From positions 1-64,000 of the IMG/VR virus record IMGVR_UViG_3300025010_000053: a stretch of DNA of 64,000 nucleotides, one strand, 5' to 3'. Numbering within the stretch: position 1 is the stretch's first letter; each line of letters starts with the position of its first letter. Shown one piece after another: positions 8,694 to 16,370 of this stretch. The position numbers and the translations under genes were made by a program. The notes below the pieces were generated by a model, which saw nothing but the letters and a program-made list of their open reading frames with translations, searched no databases and was not told the DNA's origin. This stretch comes from a virus.

Positions 8694-11225
8694 ATGTCAG
8701 TTGGGCAACAATTATTAGCTCCCGAAGCTGGGTGGGTTAGATTTGACGGGTCAGATCCTAGGGTGGTTTTTATTGCTCCCTCTTCTGCGGCAGTAAATCA
8801 ATGGAAATCAGACGCTAATGCACAATATTATAATGGTGAAGATAGATACTCAGCGGTTATAGGAGCTAGAATATCGTTCCTATTTACTGGAACTAGAATA
8901 AGATTACTTGATGTGGGAGATCAGTACAGGGCTTATGATGTATCGGTATCAATTGACGGAGTAAGTCAAACAGTATCTTTAGCTAATCTGGGTCCCCCTC
9001 AGACTGTGTTCTTTGAAAAAACTGGACTTCCCAATACAAAACATACTGTACTAATAACTCTGAATGTTGCGAATTATATGGGTTTTGACTGCGTCGACAT
9101 AGATAGTGGTTGCGAGATATTTCATCCTGCATTAGCAAATATGAGAACTGCTTTTGCAGATGTGAGTGTTATTGGAGATTATTTAAAAGCTAGGTATGCT
9201 GCTTTGAGTGGTGCATTTGGGGCAATATTCGAAGTTGGTAATTGCACTAAGCCAGCCATATTACCTTCTGGGACTGCCACGCCAGATGGTTCATTTCTCC
9301 TGATATTTTGTGGATATGATTCTGAAGGGCGTAAATTATTTATAGCAGATAGAAATATTCAGCATAGCATATCCTACTCCACCCTAGATGCTGCTGGCAT
9401 AACTACGGGCATTTCGATACTAGATAGTCCCGGGGTGAAATGTACTCTACAATTACCGACAGGCGGATCTAGCAGTACCGATAAGGATAATGAATGGGAT
9501 AATATAGTCGCTGGCTCGTCACTTGGGGGACTTATTACTCCCGGCGATACAAATGTGTGGAATTGGCGTGGTTCTTTAGCAGCAACATGGACAGTTAATA
9601 CTACGACAAACACCAACAAGGTTACCAGAGGAGAGTACAGCTACTCTGGTACTGTCTACGGAACTAATGACGTTTCTTTTTACACAACTCAAAATCCTAG
9701 CACTGCGTCTAATGTAGCAGGATTTAGACCTGTACTTTTGGTTGAATCAACGATATCTGTTAATAACTTAATGACTACTCCGTCATTAGTGCACAATTCT
9801 AATATTGCACTAACCTGCACATGTACAGCAGAAACTCAAGTCAAATATCAGGTTTCTGTAAACGGCGTGGTTGTGATCCCTTATGGGATATTAGCATCTT
9901 CTCCAATTAGTGTTAATTTAACATTAGATAACTCCTTGTTTATTGTTGGGACTAACACGGTTCAAGTAACAGCAATGAACGCGATGTCTGAAGCAGTCTC
10001 AGCATCAACCACTGTAACTAAAACCAATATAGCGCCAACCATAAGTGCAATATCGAATACGATCACAAGTTTAGTTGTCAGAATATTAGACGCTGACGCC
10101 GACAGTGTATCGTACAAGATAGAGCGCTTAGATAGCGATGGAGTAGTTTTGAGCACTATTATCGGAGAGAGAATAGCAGAACTAGATACAGATATTTTTA
10201 TTGACCTATCATCCATTGACTTTTATGTCGGAGATCGGATTAAAATCACTACTACTGATGAAATCGGGGCGGTTACTGCACAGATAGTTGACCCTGTTAT
10301 TCCTGACGCTGTGATTACAAATCCGGCAGTGGTATCTAATATACACATCGGGGACTCAGAGCTTACCGCTACATTAACAACCGACAAGGGAGAAATGCTT
10401 TACCGCGTCCTGAAAGACGGGGTGGAGATATACCCTTGGGAGCAGGTTACTTCTCCTGTAAACATAGACAAGGCATTGGCAAACAATCTATTTACTGTCG
10501 CTACTGTAAGCACAATAACGCTTGAAGTCAAGAATACTGCTGGAAAAACTGCTTCGTGGCAGGGCTTTGTGACGAAAAATAACACGCGTCCGAGCGTTAC
10601 AGCGTCTACCAGTCATATGACATTAACGGCTAATATAACTGACCCGGAGTCAGACACGACGCGGTACAAGCTCAAAGTAAATGGTGTGCAGGTATATCCT
10701 GAGAGTGACTTTACCGACTTTTTGCCGACTCCTATTGACATTAGCTACAGATTTAATGCCTCAGACGTTATTATTGATGAGCAAAATACACTGCTAATTG
10801 AATTTGAGGACTCTTTGGGTAGTGCCGGATCATGGGCAATGCCGTTTACGCCTACCTATCAAAATATAATGCTTTTAAATAACGGTCTGTATATGTCAGA
10901 TGACATGAGGAATGTATTGAATCGTCCTGACCTAGGCATTGTTAAAGCCGGTGGTATGTCAAGCGTTCTGGAGCTTATGGCCAAGAACATGACCGGAAAG
11001 ACGCTGGCAGGTGTACGCATTTGGACTGATACAGTCAATGAGGGACAGACCTATCAATTCAGCAGGACAGCAACTCCGTTTGTAGCGGAAAATGATTTGT
11101 TGATTGAGGAAGAGCTTGTGGACGGTGCAAGTGCTACTTTTTATATGCGTGTTGTGTTGGCGCAGACTGTTACTGCTCCATCGTCTGTAGTCAAGGTCAG
11201 AGTGGAAGAAGTGATAGGGGCGTGA
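8694..11225 (+). CDS. Large tail fibre / adhesin with Ig-like repeats
   Basis: 843 residues from ATG 8694. The first ~140 residues look like a carbohydrate-binding or galactose-binding-like jelly roll ('GARISFLFTGTRIRLLDVGDQYRAY'). Residues ~150-350 hold a domain with 'NEWDNIVAGSSLGG' and 'YGTNDVSFYTTQ'. From ~355 on there are tandem ~90-110-residue Ig-like units sharing 'Y.v.vNGv.v.P' ('YQVSVNGVVVIPY', 'YRVLKDGVEIYPW', 'YKLKVNGVQVYP'). Likely a host-binding fibre exposed on the tail. The repeats suggest length variation between relatives (inference). Confidence 0.72.
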   Translation: MSVGQQLLAPEAGWVRFDGSDPRVVFIAPSSAAVNQWKSDANAQYYNGEDRYSAVIGARISFLFTGTRIRLLDVGDQYRAYDVSVSIDGVSQTVSLANLGPPQTVFFEKTGLPNTKHTVLITLNVANYMGFDCVDIDSGCEIFHPALANMRTAFADVSVIGDYLKARYAALSGAFGAIFEVGNCTKPAILPSGTATPDGSFLLIFCGYDSEGRKLFIADRNIQHSISYSTLDAAGITTGISILDSPGVKCTLQLPTGGSSSTDKDNEWDNIVAGSSLGGLITPGDTNVWNWRGSLAATWTVNTTTNTNKVTRGEYSYSGTVYGTNDVSFYTTQNPSTASNVAGFRPVLLVESTISVNNLMTTPSLVHNSNIALTCTCTAETQVKYQVSVNGVVVIPYGILASSPISVNLTLDNSLFIVGTNTVQVTAMNAMSEAVSASTTVTKTNIAPTISAISNTITSLVVRILDADADSVSYKIERLDSDGVVLSTIIGERIAELDTDIFIDLSSIDFYVGDRIKITTTDEIGAVTAQIVDPVIPDAVITNPAVVSNIHIGDSELTATLTTDKGEMLYRVLKDGVEIYPWEQVTSPVNIDKALANNLFTVATVSTITLEVKNTAGKTASWQGFVTKNNTRPSVTASTSHMTLTANITDPESDTTRYKLKVNGVQVYPESDFTDFLPTPIDISYRFNASDVIIDEQNTLLIEFEDSLGSAGSWAMPFTPTYQNIMLLNNGLYMSDDMRNVLNRPDLGIVKAGGMSSVLELMAKNMTGKTLAGVRIWTDTVNEGQTYQFSRTATPFVAENDLLIEEELVDGASATFYMRVVLAQTVTAPSSVVKVRVEEVIGA

Positions 11226-11229
11226 TGCT

Positions 11230-11976
11230 GTGTACAGCAATGACGCTGAGGTATCGCTTAAGACAGGCAATGTCCTGTCCCTTGAAACAGCTTTCACAGT
11301 TGAGGTTGGTGAGGCCCTATGTCTAGAAACTGGCTTCGTTGTGCCATGGACAAACAATGGGGAAATAGATTTAGCTGTCGGAAAGATTCTGGCACTAGAG
11401 ACTAGATTTGTTGTTGAAGTCGGCGAAGCTCTAGGACTAGAAACTGCTTTTGCAGTACCATGGCTAAATGACGCTGAGGTATCGCTTAAGACAGGCAATG
11501 TCCTGTCCCTTGAAACAGCTTTCACAGTTGAGGTTGGTGAGGCCCTATGTCTAGAAACTGGCTTCGTTGTGCCATACTCGAATAGTGCAGAAATTAGTTT
11601 CAGTATTGACGTTATTGCATCTGGTTTTCTTTCTGTCTATCTTGACACTATAGCTCCTGTTCTGAATATTACTGCGCCTGTCAGCGTGGTAAAAGGCGAG
11701 GATATTGCGGTTCATGTTACGAGCAGTGAGGATTTGGATAACTGGCAGGAGGTTGTCATTAAAGATTCTGCCGGTAATAGTCATGTCGTCACTGGTTATT
11801 TCGTTAACAAGAGAACGTGGCAGGGCATGATTAGCAGTTCTGTACTGTCTGTCGGTACTGCCCTGGTAACTGCTAGTTTTCGCGATGAGGTGCATAACGA
11901 CGCTACCGAAACGTCAAGTGTCAATATAGCAAGGTCTGTTTTGCTCAGAATGAAAGTTCGAGTGTTCATAATTTGA
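11230..11976 (+). CDS. Repeat-containing fibre protein with identical 109-bp repeats
   Basis: 248 residues from GTG 11230. Residues ~4-117 are three-plus 38-residue units built on 'LETAF.VEVGEAL.LETGF', and units 1 and 3 are identical at DNA level over 109 bp. The C-terminal half is an Ig-like domain ('LNITAPVSVVKGEDIAVHVTS'). The order repeat-stalk plus Ig-like head suggests a fibre shaft with a terminal domain. The end is unusually basic ('LLRMKVRVF'), so the natural C-terminus may have been altered. Adhesin role is inferred from context. Confidence 0.6.
   Translation: MYSNDAEVSLKTGNVLSLETAFTVEVGEALCLETGFVVPWTNNGEIDLAVGKILALETRFVVEVGEALGLETAFAVPWLNDAEVSLKTGNVLSLETAFTVEVGEALCLETGFVVPYSNSAEISFSIDVIASGFLSVYLDTIAPVLNITAPVSVVKGEDIAVHVTSSEDLDNWQEVVIKDSAGNSHVVTGYFVNKRTWQGMISSSVLSVGTALVTASFRDEVHNDATETSSVNIARSVLLRMKVRVFII
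11239..11347 (+). repeat. Direct repeat copy 1 (109 bp, identical to 11467-11575)
   Basis: Base-by-base comparison shows 109 identical bases with the copy 228 bp downstream. The period of 228 bp is 76 codons, so unequal recombination keeps the reading frame of the fibre gene. Confidence 0.95.
11467..11575 (+). repeat. Direct repeat copy 2 (109 bp)
   Basis: Second copy of the identical 109-bp segment inside the fibre gene. The segment between the copies encodes a diverged version of the same protein unit, so the identity is recent or maintained by gene conversion. Confidence 0.95.
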
Positions 11977-12021
11977 TCCGTAAGGGTCAATTAATATAAC
12001 TAAATAGGGGAGGGATTTAAA

Positions 12022-12702
12022 ATGGCAAGTAGTATTGAGGTGAATTTAGACATGAGTGGTCCGGCAAATCCAAGTATTTCTCTTGATGGTGGAGCAACCT
12101 ATTCAACATCTCTATTATGCAACAGCACTATTGGCACTGACGATGTAATTACGACTGGGTACCAAATGAAGCTTTGGGGAGACGTTGACGAGTCTGAAAA
12201 CGTAAATATCCAGACTGCTGAGGAAGATTCTGAATGGATAAGTTTCAGCACGTCTCAGCAAATTAAGTGGTCTGCCGGTGACGGTACTAAGACTATTAAC
12301 TTAAGATTGCGTGACGATGTTTTAAACGAATCAACTGTCGCAACCGACACCATTATCTTGGACACTACTTCACCCATTATTACGATTACTGGTGGCCCGA
12401 CTCCGGCCAAGATTTCCAAGGTAACCGGTAAGCGCGTAACTACCTTCAGCTTCCGCTCTGACGAAGGGTTTGAGGCTTACGAGGTTATGGTAGTAGCTAA
12501 TGCCGGTGATGGACATGCCTCTGGTACCTTGATTGGAGTAGTAAATGGCTCTGTGAATATGTCAGGTAGTGCAGGCGGGTATGCTGCAGACACTGACATT
12601 GAATGCACCTTAGACGGCGCAGATTTAGAGACTGCTGGTGCTGAGGGTGTTAACGTCATTAAGGTATTTGTGCAAGACGAGGCAGGCAACTGGTCTATCT
12701 AA
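12022..12702 (+). CDS. Ig-like putative tail/decoration protein
   Basis: 226 residues from ATG 12022 with GGGGAGGG upstream. The core 'IKWSAGDGTKTINLRLRD' plus 'DTIILDTTSPIITITGGP' is the usual Ig-like/bacterial surface domain found in fibre and decoration proteins; the end 'VFVQDEAGNWS' repeats the same theme. No signal peptide or membrane segment. It is the last structural gene before the lysis cassette and is followed by a hairpin, so it may end the structural operon. Confidence 0.62.
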   Translation: MASSIEVNLDMSGPANPSISLDGGATYSTSLLCNSTIGTDDVITTGYQMKLWGDVDESENVNIQTAEEDSEWISFSTSQQIKWSAGDGTKTINLRLRDDVLNESTVATDTIILDTTSPIITITGGPTPAKISKVTGKRVTTFSFRSDEGFEAYEVMVVANAGDGHASGTLIGVVNGSVNMSGSAGGYAADTDIECTLDGADLETAGAEGVNVIKVFVQDEAGNWSI

Positions 12703-12723
12703 TCTATCTAGTTGCTTAATTAT

Positions 12724-12745
12724 AAGGAGGGCGAAGGCTCTCCTT
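12724..12745 (+). terminator. Hairpin after structural operon
   Basis: AAGGAGGGC - GAAG - GCTCTCCTT forms a 9-bp stem with one G-U pair and a 4-base loop, shortly after the Ig-like gene. Only a weak T-rich tail follows, so it may be a leaky terminator or an RNA processing/stability element. Confidence 0.5.
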
Positions 12746-12780
12746 TACATAATCATTAATTGTTTTTACGCGTAATATTT

Positions 12781-12821
12781 GAGGTATACAAAAAGTATAC
12801 AAGTATACCTATGTATACCTC
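12781..12821. promoter_or_regulatory. Four GTATAC palindromes ahead of the lysis genes
   Basis: The hexamer GTATAC occurs at 12784, 12795, 12803 and 12813, and the outer arms GAGGTATAC / GTATACCTC are perfect inverted complements. The element sits 40 bp upstream of the holin start. It could be an operator for a late regulator or a cruciform/hairpin. No known site recognised. Confidence 0.5.
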
Positions 12822-12861
12822 TTCGGAGGTTATTTTTATTTGGTTACCGGGAGATGGTTTT

Positions 12862-13275
12862 ATGGATTTCAACAGAATAAAAGTATGCGCGGGAGTGCTT
12901 GGGACTGCAGTTGGCAGCTCCCTGGGGGCAGTGTTGGGAGGGTGGGACGCGCTACTCAAAGCCTTAGTTATTTTTATCGTGTTGGATTATATTAGTGGTC
13001 TTATTGCCTCTGGCTTTGAAGGCAGGCTTAGCAGTAGGATAGGTTTTCGGGGGGTAGCTAAGAAGGTTTTTATCCTCATACTGGTAGCTGTAGCCTATAT
13101 TATTGATCAACTGATTGGAGCGAACATGATACGTGACGCTGTTGTTGGCTTTTATCTCGGTATAGAGGGACTATCTATACTTGAAAACGCAGGTAGGGTG
13201 GGCATTCCGTTACCTGCTATCTTAAAAAATATGCTAGAAATTTTGAAGTCCAAGAAACAGGAGCAAGGGAAATAA
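12862..13275 (+). CDS. Holin, toxin secretion/phage lysis family (Cph1-type)
   Basis: 137 residues from ATG 12862; a longer frame from 12760 would read through the GTATAC palindromes and is disfavoured. Three hydrophobic segments: ~10-27, 33-50 ('ALVIFIVLDYISGLIASG') and 68-88 ('VFILILVAVAYIIDQLIGA'). The 'LDYISGL', 'FRGVAKKV' and 'EGLSILENAGRVGIPLP' motifs are diagnostic for the holin_4 family. Makes the membrane lesion that releases endolysin. Endolysin follows after 23 bases. Confidence 0.9.
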   Translation: MDFNRIKVCAGVLGTAVGSSLGAVLGGWDALLKALVIFIVLDYISGLIASGFEGRLSSRIGFRGVAKKVFILILVAVAYIIDQLIGANMIRDAVVGFYLGIEGLSILENAGRVGIPLPAILKNMLEILKSKKQEQGK

Positions 13276-13298
13276 GTTATTTGTTAGGAGTGATGAGT

Positions 13299-14534
13299 AT
13301 GAGAAAAAAACCCGTTCATTACCTGCAATACGACCCTAAGTGGGGTAAAATAATGTTCTCTAACCACAACGACACTAAACAAACAATCGCTTCGTCCGGT
13401 TGTGGTGCTGCGTCATCTGCAATGGTACTTGCTACTTTGCGCGATCCTGCTATTGCGCCGGAAGGTGTGGCTTATGACATAATGGATAGCGGCTATCGTA
13501 CCTATAATAATGGCGTAGACTGGGCATGGTTTCCGGTCATGGCTAAAAAATATGGGCTTAGAATGAAGCAAACAACTTCAACTGATGAGACAATTGAGGA
13601 ACTCAAGAACAACGCCTTGGTTGTTGCAAGTATGGGCCCGGGATATTTCACAAAGTTTGGCCACTATATTTTGTTGTGGAACGTTGATGAAGCTAACAAG
13701 ATTATTTACGTCAATGATCCGAACAGTACTACCAGAACCAAAGCAGCCTACGACATATTCAAGAAGCAGGCAAGGCAGTATTTCATATTTTACGGGGAGG
13801 CAAAAGGCATGGAGCCAAAACAATTCATCAGTCTACTAGTTCCTGATGCTCAAAAGTTGCAACTGGAATTTGGTATTTTTGCTTCTGTAACGTTAGCGCA
13901 AGCAGCACTGGAAACCGGTTGGGGAAAATTTATGCCAAAGGATAAAAATACCGGTCAGGTAAGCTATAATTTATTCGGCGTAAAAGGTAAGGGTACAGCC
14001 GGTAGCGTACTGTCCCGGACATGGGAGGTATATGACGGCAAGCGGGTTGAAATAGATGCACAATTCAGAGCTTATAATAATTATCTGGAAAGCCTACGGG
14101 ATCATCATGCGTTTCTTATGCAGGACCGTTACATCCCTGTTTGCCAGGCAGTAACACCTGGGGAAGCAGCTGAACAGTTATACAAATGTGGCTATGCAAC
14201 TGACCCTGATTATCCAAAGAAGCTTATTGATATAATAAATACCCATAATCTGCAGCAGTATGATATTGTAGTTGCAGAGTGGGCGAGGGAATCATGGCGG
14301 AAGGCTATGGCAAAAGGCATTCTGGATGGCACAAACCCGCAGGGGGCAGTAACCCGGGAAATGCTGGCTGTAATGTTGAACCGCTGTGGATTGCTTGACG
14401 CAGCTGAGATTCCGCAAAGCTTTGTAGATGCGCTGAAAGCTGCAGGGATAATCAGTAGTGACCACCCTGTTGGCGCAAGGCCGACATGGGGAGAGCTAGC
14501 TTCAGTGATTAGTAAGCTGGAAGTTAAGAAGTAA
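13299..14534 (+). CDS. Endolysin: C39-like peptidase + glucosaminidase + SLH-like tail
   Basis: 411 residues from ATG 13299 (AGGAG eight bases upstream). Residues ~1-165: C39_2-like cysteine peptidase, candidate nucleophile in 'SSGCGAASSAMV', His in 'FGHYILLWNVDE', Asp/Asn in 'VNDPNS'. Residues ~175-320: FlgJ/LytG-type endo-beta-N-acetylglucosaminidase ('FASVTLAQAALETGWGKFMP', 'YNLFGVKG', 'FRAYNNYLESLRDH'). The end 'WARESWRKAMAKGILDG' resembles an SLH-type unit for wall anchoring. It should cut both cross-links and glycan strands. Confidence 0.88.
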   Translation: MRKKPVHYLQYDPKWGKIMFSNHNDTKQTIASSGCGAASSAMVLATLRDPAIAPEGVAYDIMDSGYRTYNNGVDWAWFPVMAKKYGLRMKQTTSTDETIEELKNNALVVASMGPGYFTKFGHYILLWNVDEANKIIYVNDPNSTTRTKAAYDIFKKQARQYFIFYGEAKGMEPKQFISLLVPDAQKLQLEFGIFASVTLAQAALETGWGKFMPKDKNTGQVSYNLFGVKGKGTAGSVLSRTWEVYDGKRVEIDAQFRAYNNYLESLRDHHAFLMQDRYIPVCQAVTPGEAAEQLYKCGYATDPDYPKKLIDIINTHNLQQYDIVVAEWARESWRKAMAKGILDGTNPQGAVTREMLAVMLNRCGLLDAAEIPQSFVDALKAAGIISSDHPVGARPTWGELASVISKLEVKK

Positions 14535-14592
14535 TCTTTGGCCCTGGCTCACGCTGGGGCTTCTTAAATTTTAAAATGGAGGTGCAGTTAGC

Positions 14593-15066
14593 ATGGATTT
14601 AAGTCAATTCACCCCGGACATGGACACGGCCATTAAGTCACTAATAAGTATACTACTCACAATGGGTGCTTATTATCTTAGGCAGCATTTCACCGAGAAA
14701 CAAATGGCTACTGCCAAGGGCATTGCTAAGATAGCTGTGTCTGCAACTGAGCAGTATGCAGCAATAAAGGGAATTAGGGGCGAGGATAAACTGAGTGATG
14801 CTATTTTGCGGGCTGTTGGGTTAGGAAAAGCGTCAAGGATTAAGTACACTGACGACAAGTGGGATAGCTTAATCCATGATGCGCTGGCTGAGGTTAAGAA
14901 AGTTTGGAACACTACAGACACTACCACCGCCACAGCGCAAACTACCGACATGGTTGTTACTGCTGAATTCGATCAGCTAAAATCAGGGGTAGAGGCGTCA
15001 ATTGAACAGTTGCAGAAACAAATAGCTAACTTTTCTGCAGGGGTTATTTTGAAAAAATTAGGCTAA
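14593..15066 (+). CDS. Second holin, LL-H family-like
   Basis: 157 residues from ATG 14593 behind TGGAGGTG. One membrane segment near residues 14-30 ('AIKSLISILLTMGAYYL'), then 'AKGIAKIAVSATEQYAAIKGIRGEDKLSDAI', which follows the LL-H holin pattern of a helix with 'A..aV..ae.......G..Kl'. The tail is predicted coiled coil ('SGVEASIEQLQKQIANF'). It may be a second holin, antiholin or spanin-like helper working with the holin at 12862. A strong terminator follows. Confidence 0.72.
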   Translation: MDLSQFTPDMDTAIKSLISILLTMGAYYLRQHFTEKQMATAKGIAKIAVSATEQYAAIKGIRGEDKLSDAILRAVGLGKASRIKYTDDKWDSLIHDALAEVKKVWNTTDTTTATAQTTDMVVTAEFDQLKSGVEASIEQLQKQIANFSAGVILKKLG

Positions 15067-15092
15067 AATAACATAACGCGAATTAATTTTGT

Positions 15093-15142
15093 GCCTCGGA
15101 ACTGTCAAAGAAATGTTGACGGTTGCCGGGGCTTTTTTATTT
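15093..15142 (+). terminator. Intrinsic terminator of the lysis cassette
   Basis: A long imperfect stem pairs GCCTCGG..CTGTCAA with TTGACGG..CCGGGGC and is followed by TTTTTTATTTT. It separates the late operon from the convergent minus-strand gene. Confidence 0.85.
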
Positions 15143-15147
15143 TCCGA

Positions 15148-15612
15148 TTAAGTTTTATATTTCCTGCCCTTAATAGGCAACCCCGTAACATGGTTCCATG
15201 TGTAACCGTTAATTATTCTGGAAACTGCACTCAGGTGGACATGGAATCTTTTAGCCAACTCTAATTGTGTAACTCCACCTTTATTATATGTAGTAAATAT
15301 TTCTTCTACCTGCTCTTTGGTCAGTATGGCGTGCGGATGCCGGTCCCCGATGGCCGGATTTGGCCTATGTGCTATTTTAATTCTTGTTTCCTCAGATTTC
15401 TCTATCCCCCTATGACCTGCGGCAATACGTTCCCGATGCTGTAGGGTGTATTTTCTGCCGAGGATGGGGGAAGGCTTTCCGATCTTACCTTTCCTGGCAT
15501 TCCTTAGCTTCTCTTTTGTTTCTTCGGTGCACTTATAACTTCCGCGCTCCCTCCTTGTTGCAACCATTTTAGCTATCCGCTCAGATGTGTATTTCGTTGC
15601 CAATATCACCAA
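15148..15612 (-). CDS. NUMOD3/IENR-type DNA-binding protein, homing-endonuclease-like without visible nuclease
   Basis: 154 residues on the minus strand. The first ~95 residues contain NUMOD3-like repeats ('TEETKEKLRNARKGKIGKP', 'SEETRIKIAHRP') and the C-terminal ~50 a helix-turn-helix ('TQLELAKRFHVHLSAVSRIING'). These modules usually accompany HNH or GIY-YIG homing nucleases, but I see no HNH or GIY-YIG core. Start uncertain: TTG 15612, GTG 15609 or TTG 15603 behind GGGAGG. Being a lone reversed gene between modules fits a selfish or decayed element. Confidence 0.68.
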   Translation of the reverse strand: MVILATKYTSERIAKMVATRRERGSYKCTEETKEKLRNARKGKIGKPSPILGRKYTLQHRERIAAGHRGIEKSEETRIKIAHRPNPAIGDRHPHAILTKEQVEEIFTTYNKGGVTQLELAKRFHVHLSAVSRIINGYTWNHVTGLPIKGRKYKT

Positions 15613-15753
15613 CCTCCCTTATTAAAACTATATCAGAAAATATTTATTTTGGAAAACTTTTTATGAAATATGTTGAAGGCTAGGAAAAGCGGAGGGACAT
15701 GGTTAGTAGAGAGCGTATGGGGAAAGGCCGGGCGAATAGCTAGGTTATCACTT

Positions 15754-15788
15754 CTAAACTTACCACTAAGTTATTTTCCTCAAAACTA
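15754..15788 (+). repeat. 35-bp upstream repeat, copy 1 (similar to 30917-30951)
   Basis: 29 of 35 bases match 30917-30951, including the shared block 'TTATTTT.CTCAAAACTA'. In this copy it lies 50 bases ahead of the small RNA start; in the other copy about 250. Likely a shared regulatory sequence or a relic of duplication. Confidence 0.7.
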
Positions 15789-15802
15789 CTTTCAGCAGGG
15801 AG

Positions 15803-15831
15803 TTGTGACCTTGATGCTAAAATGGTATGAT
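15803..15831 (+). promoter_or_regulatory. Promoter of small RNA copy 1
   Basis: TTGTGA, 17 bp, TATGAT. The spacing to the conserved AACAG element is seven bases, exactly as at the second locus (31168-31196), which supports both promoters. Confidence 0.65.
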
Positions 15832-15837
15832 ATAGCC

Positions 15838-15899
15838 AACAGATCCTCCCGCGCCTCTCGACGCATGTCGTGATCATGTGAAGCGTACCAGGGGAGGAC
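15838..15899 (+). ncRNA. Twin small structured RNA element, copy 1
   Basis: The first 21 and last 17 bases are identical to the element at 31203-31247. TCCTCCC pairs with GGGAGGA and GCGC with GCGT, leaving a conserved ACCAG bulge. Here the apical loop is 24 bases longer-form sequence with its own hairpin CGAC-GCAT-GTCG, versus 7 bases in copy 2. A promoter seven bases upstream points to the first A as the transcript start. No protein is encoded. Function unknown; the CCTCCC segment could pair with ribosome binding sites (speculation). Confidence 0.6.
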
Positions 15900-15925
15900 G
15901 GCCTTTTCAGTACGGAAACATTTGT

Positions 15926-16000
15926 TCAACAAAGCTCTCCTTGGCTAAGTTCCTCTAACCCAATGCTCTCCAAAATCTCATCAATCAATTCTTTAGTCAA
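15926..16000 (-). CDS. Possible 24-residue peptide gene
   Basis: TTG start at 16000 with an excellent AAAGGAGGTG ribosome binding site and a minus-strand promoter 30 bp upstream. The product starts MTKELIDEIL and ends GELC: acidic, amphipathic, no membrane segment. Promoter plus RBS argue that it is translated, but length prevents a family call. Transcription would run into the antisense of the small RNA element at 15838-15899, so mutual regulation is possible. Confidence 0.4.
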   Translation of the reverse strand: MTKELIDEILESIGLEELSQGELC

Positions 16001-16034
16001 CTATATCCACCTCCTTTCAAAGAGTGACTTGGCT

Positions 16035-16064
16035 ATCTTACCACTAATGGGATTGTCTTGTCAA
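16035..16064 (-). promoter_or_regulatory. Minus-strand promoter for the 24-residue ORF
   Basis: Read on the minus strand: TTGACA, 18 bp, TAAGAT, followed by the AAAGGAGGTG ribosome binding site of the small ORF. Confidence 0.6.
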
Positions 16065-16129
16065 TAAATTACTTATCTTGTTCTGACCAAATAAAAAAGC
16101 TCATCAAGTAGAGTCTAGAAAATCATTAT

Positions 16130-16158
16130 TTGTATCTTTTATGATTATGGTGTATACT
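16130..16158 (+). promoter_or_regulatory. Promoter for RHH protein gene
   Basis: TTGTAT, 17 bp, TATACT, 23 bp before the start codon of the ribbon-helix-helix gene. Confidence 0.5.
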
Positions 16159-16181
16159 ATTATCATGAAAGGAGTGATTCT

Positions 16182-16370
16182 ATGCTTATGTGTTCCCCGC
16201 GCGGTGGGGCCAGGACGGGATCTGGGCGACCGCCAAAGCCATCAGAGGAAAAATACAGCTCCCATCACATTAAATTTCTTGACGATGATTGGGAAAAAGT
16301 TAAGCGAAAAGCTAAAGAAAAAGGAATATCGGCTAGTGAATACGTACGGCGAAAAGCTCTGGAGGATTGA
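16182..16370 (+). CDS. Ribbon-helix-helix DNA-binding protein
   Basis: 62 residues from ATG 16182 (AAAGGAGTG upstream; ATG 16188 also possible). The N-terminal 'GGARTGSGRPPKPSEEK' and the C-terminal 'DWEKVKRKAKEKGISASEYVRRKAL' fit the RHH/MetJ-Arc fold seen in plasmid mobilisation and phage repressor proteins. A second relative with the same 'GG.R.G.GRP' opening lies at 30188. Likely an early transcriptional regulator, possibly autoregulatory given its own promoter. Confidence 0.75.
   Translation: MLMCSPRGGARTGSGRPPKPSEEKYSSHHIKFLDDDWEKVKRKAKEKGISASEYVRRKALED

Noticed and set aside
10959-11525. 188-codon minus-strand ORF opposite the fibre genes
   Set aside because: Mirror of the repeated plus-strand fibre sequence; no RBS, and the plus-strand frame has domain structure.
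14537-14570. Terminator after the endolysin gene
   Set aside because: GCCC..GGGC can pair using two wobble pairs, but there is no T-run and the next gene is likely co-transcribed.
15670-15873. 67-codon plus-strand ORF
   Set aside because: No RBS, unlikely composition, and it runs through the RNA promoter and the structured element at 15803-15899.
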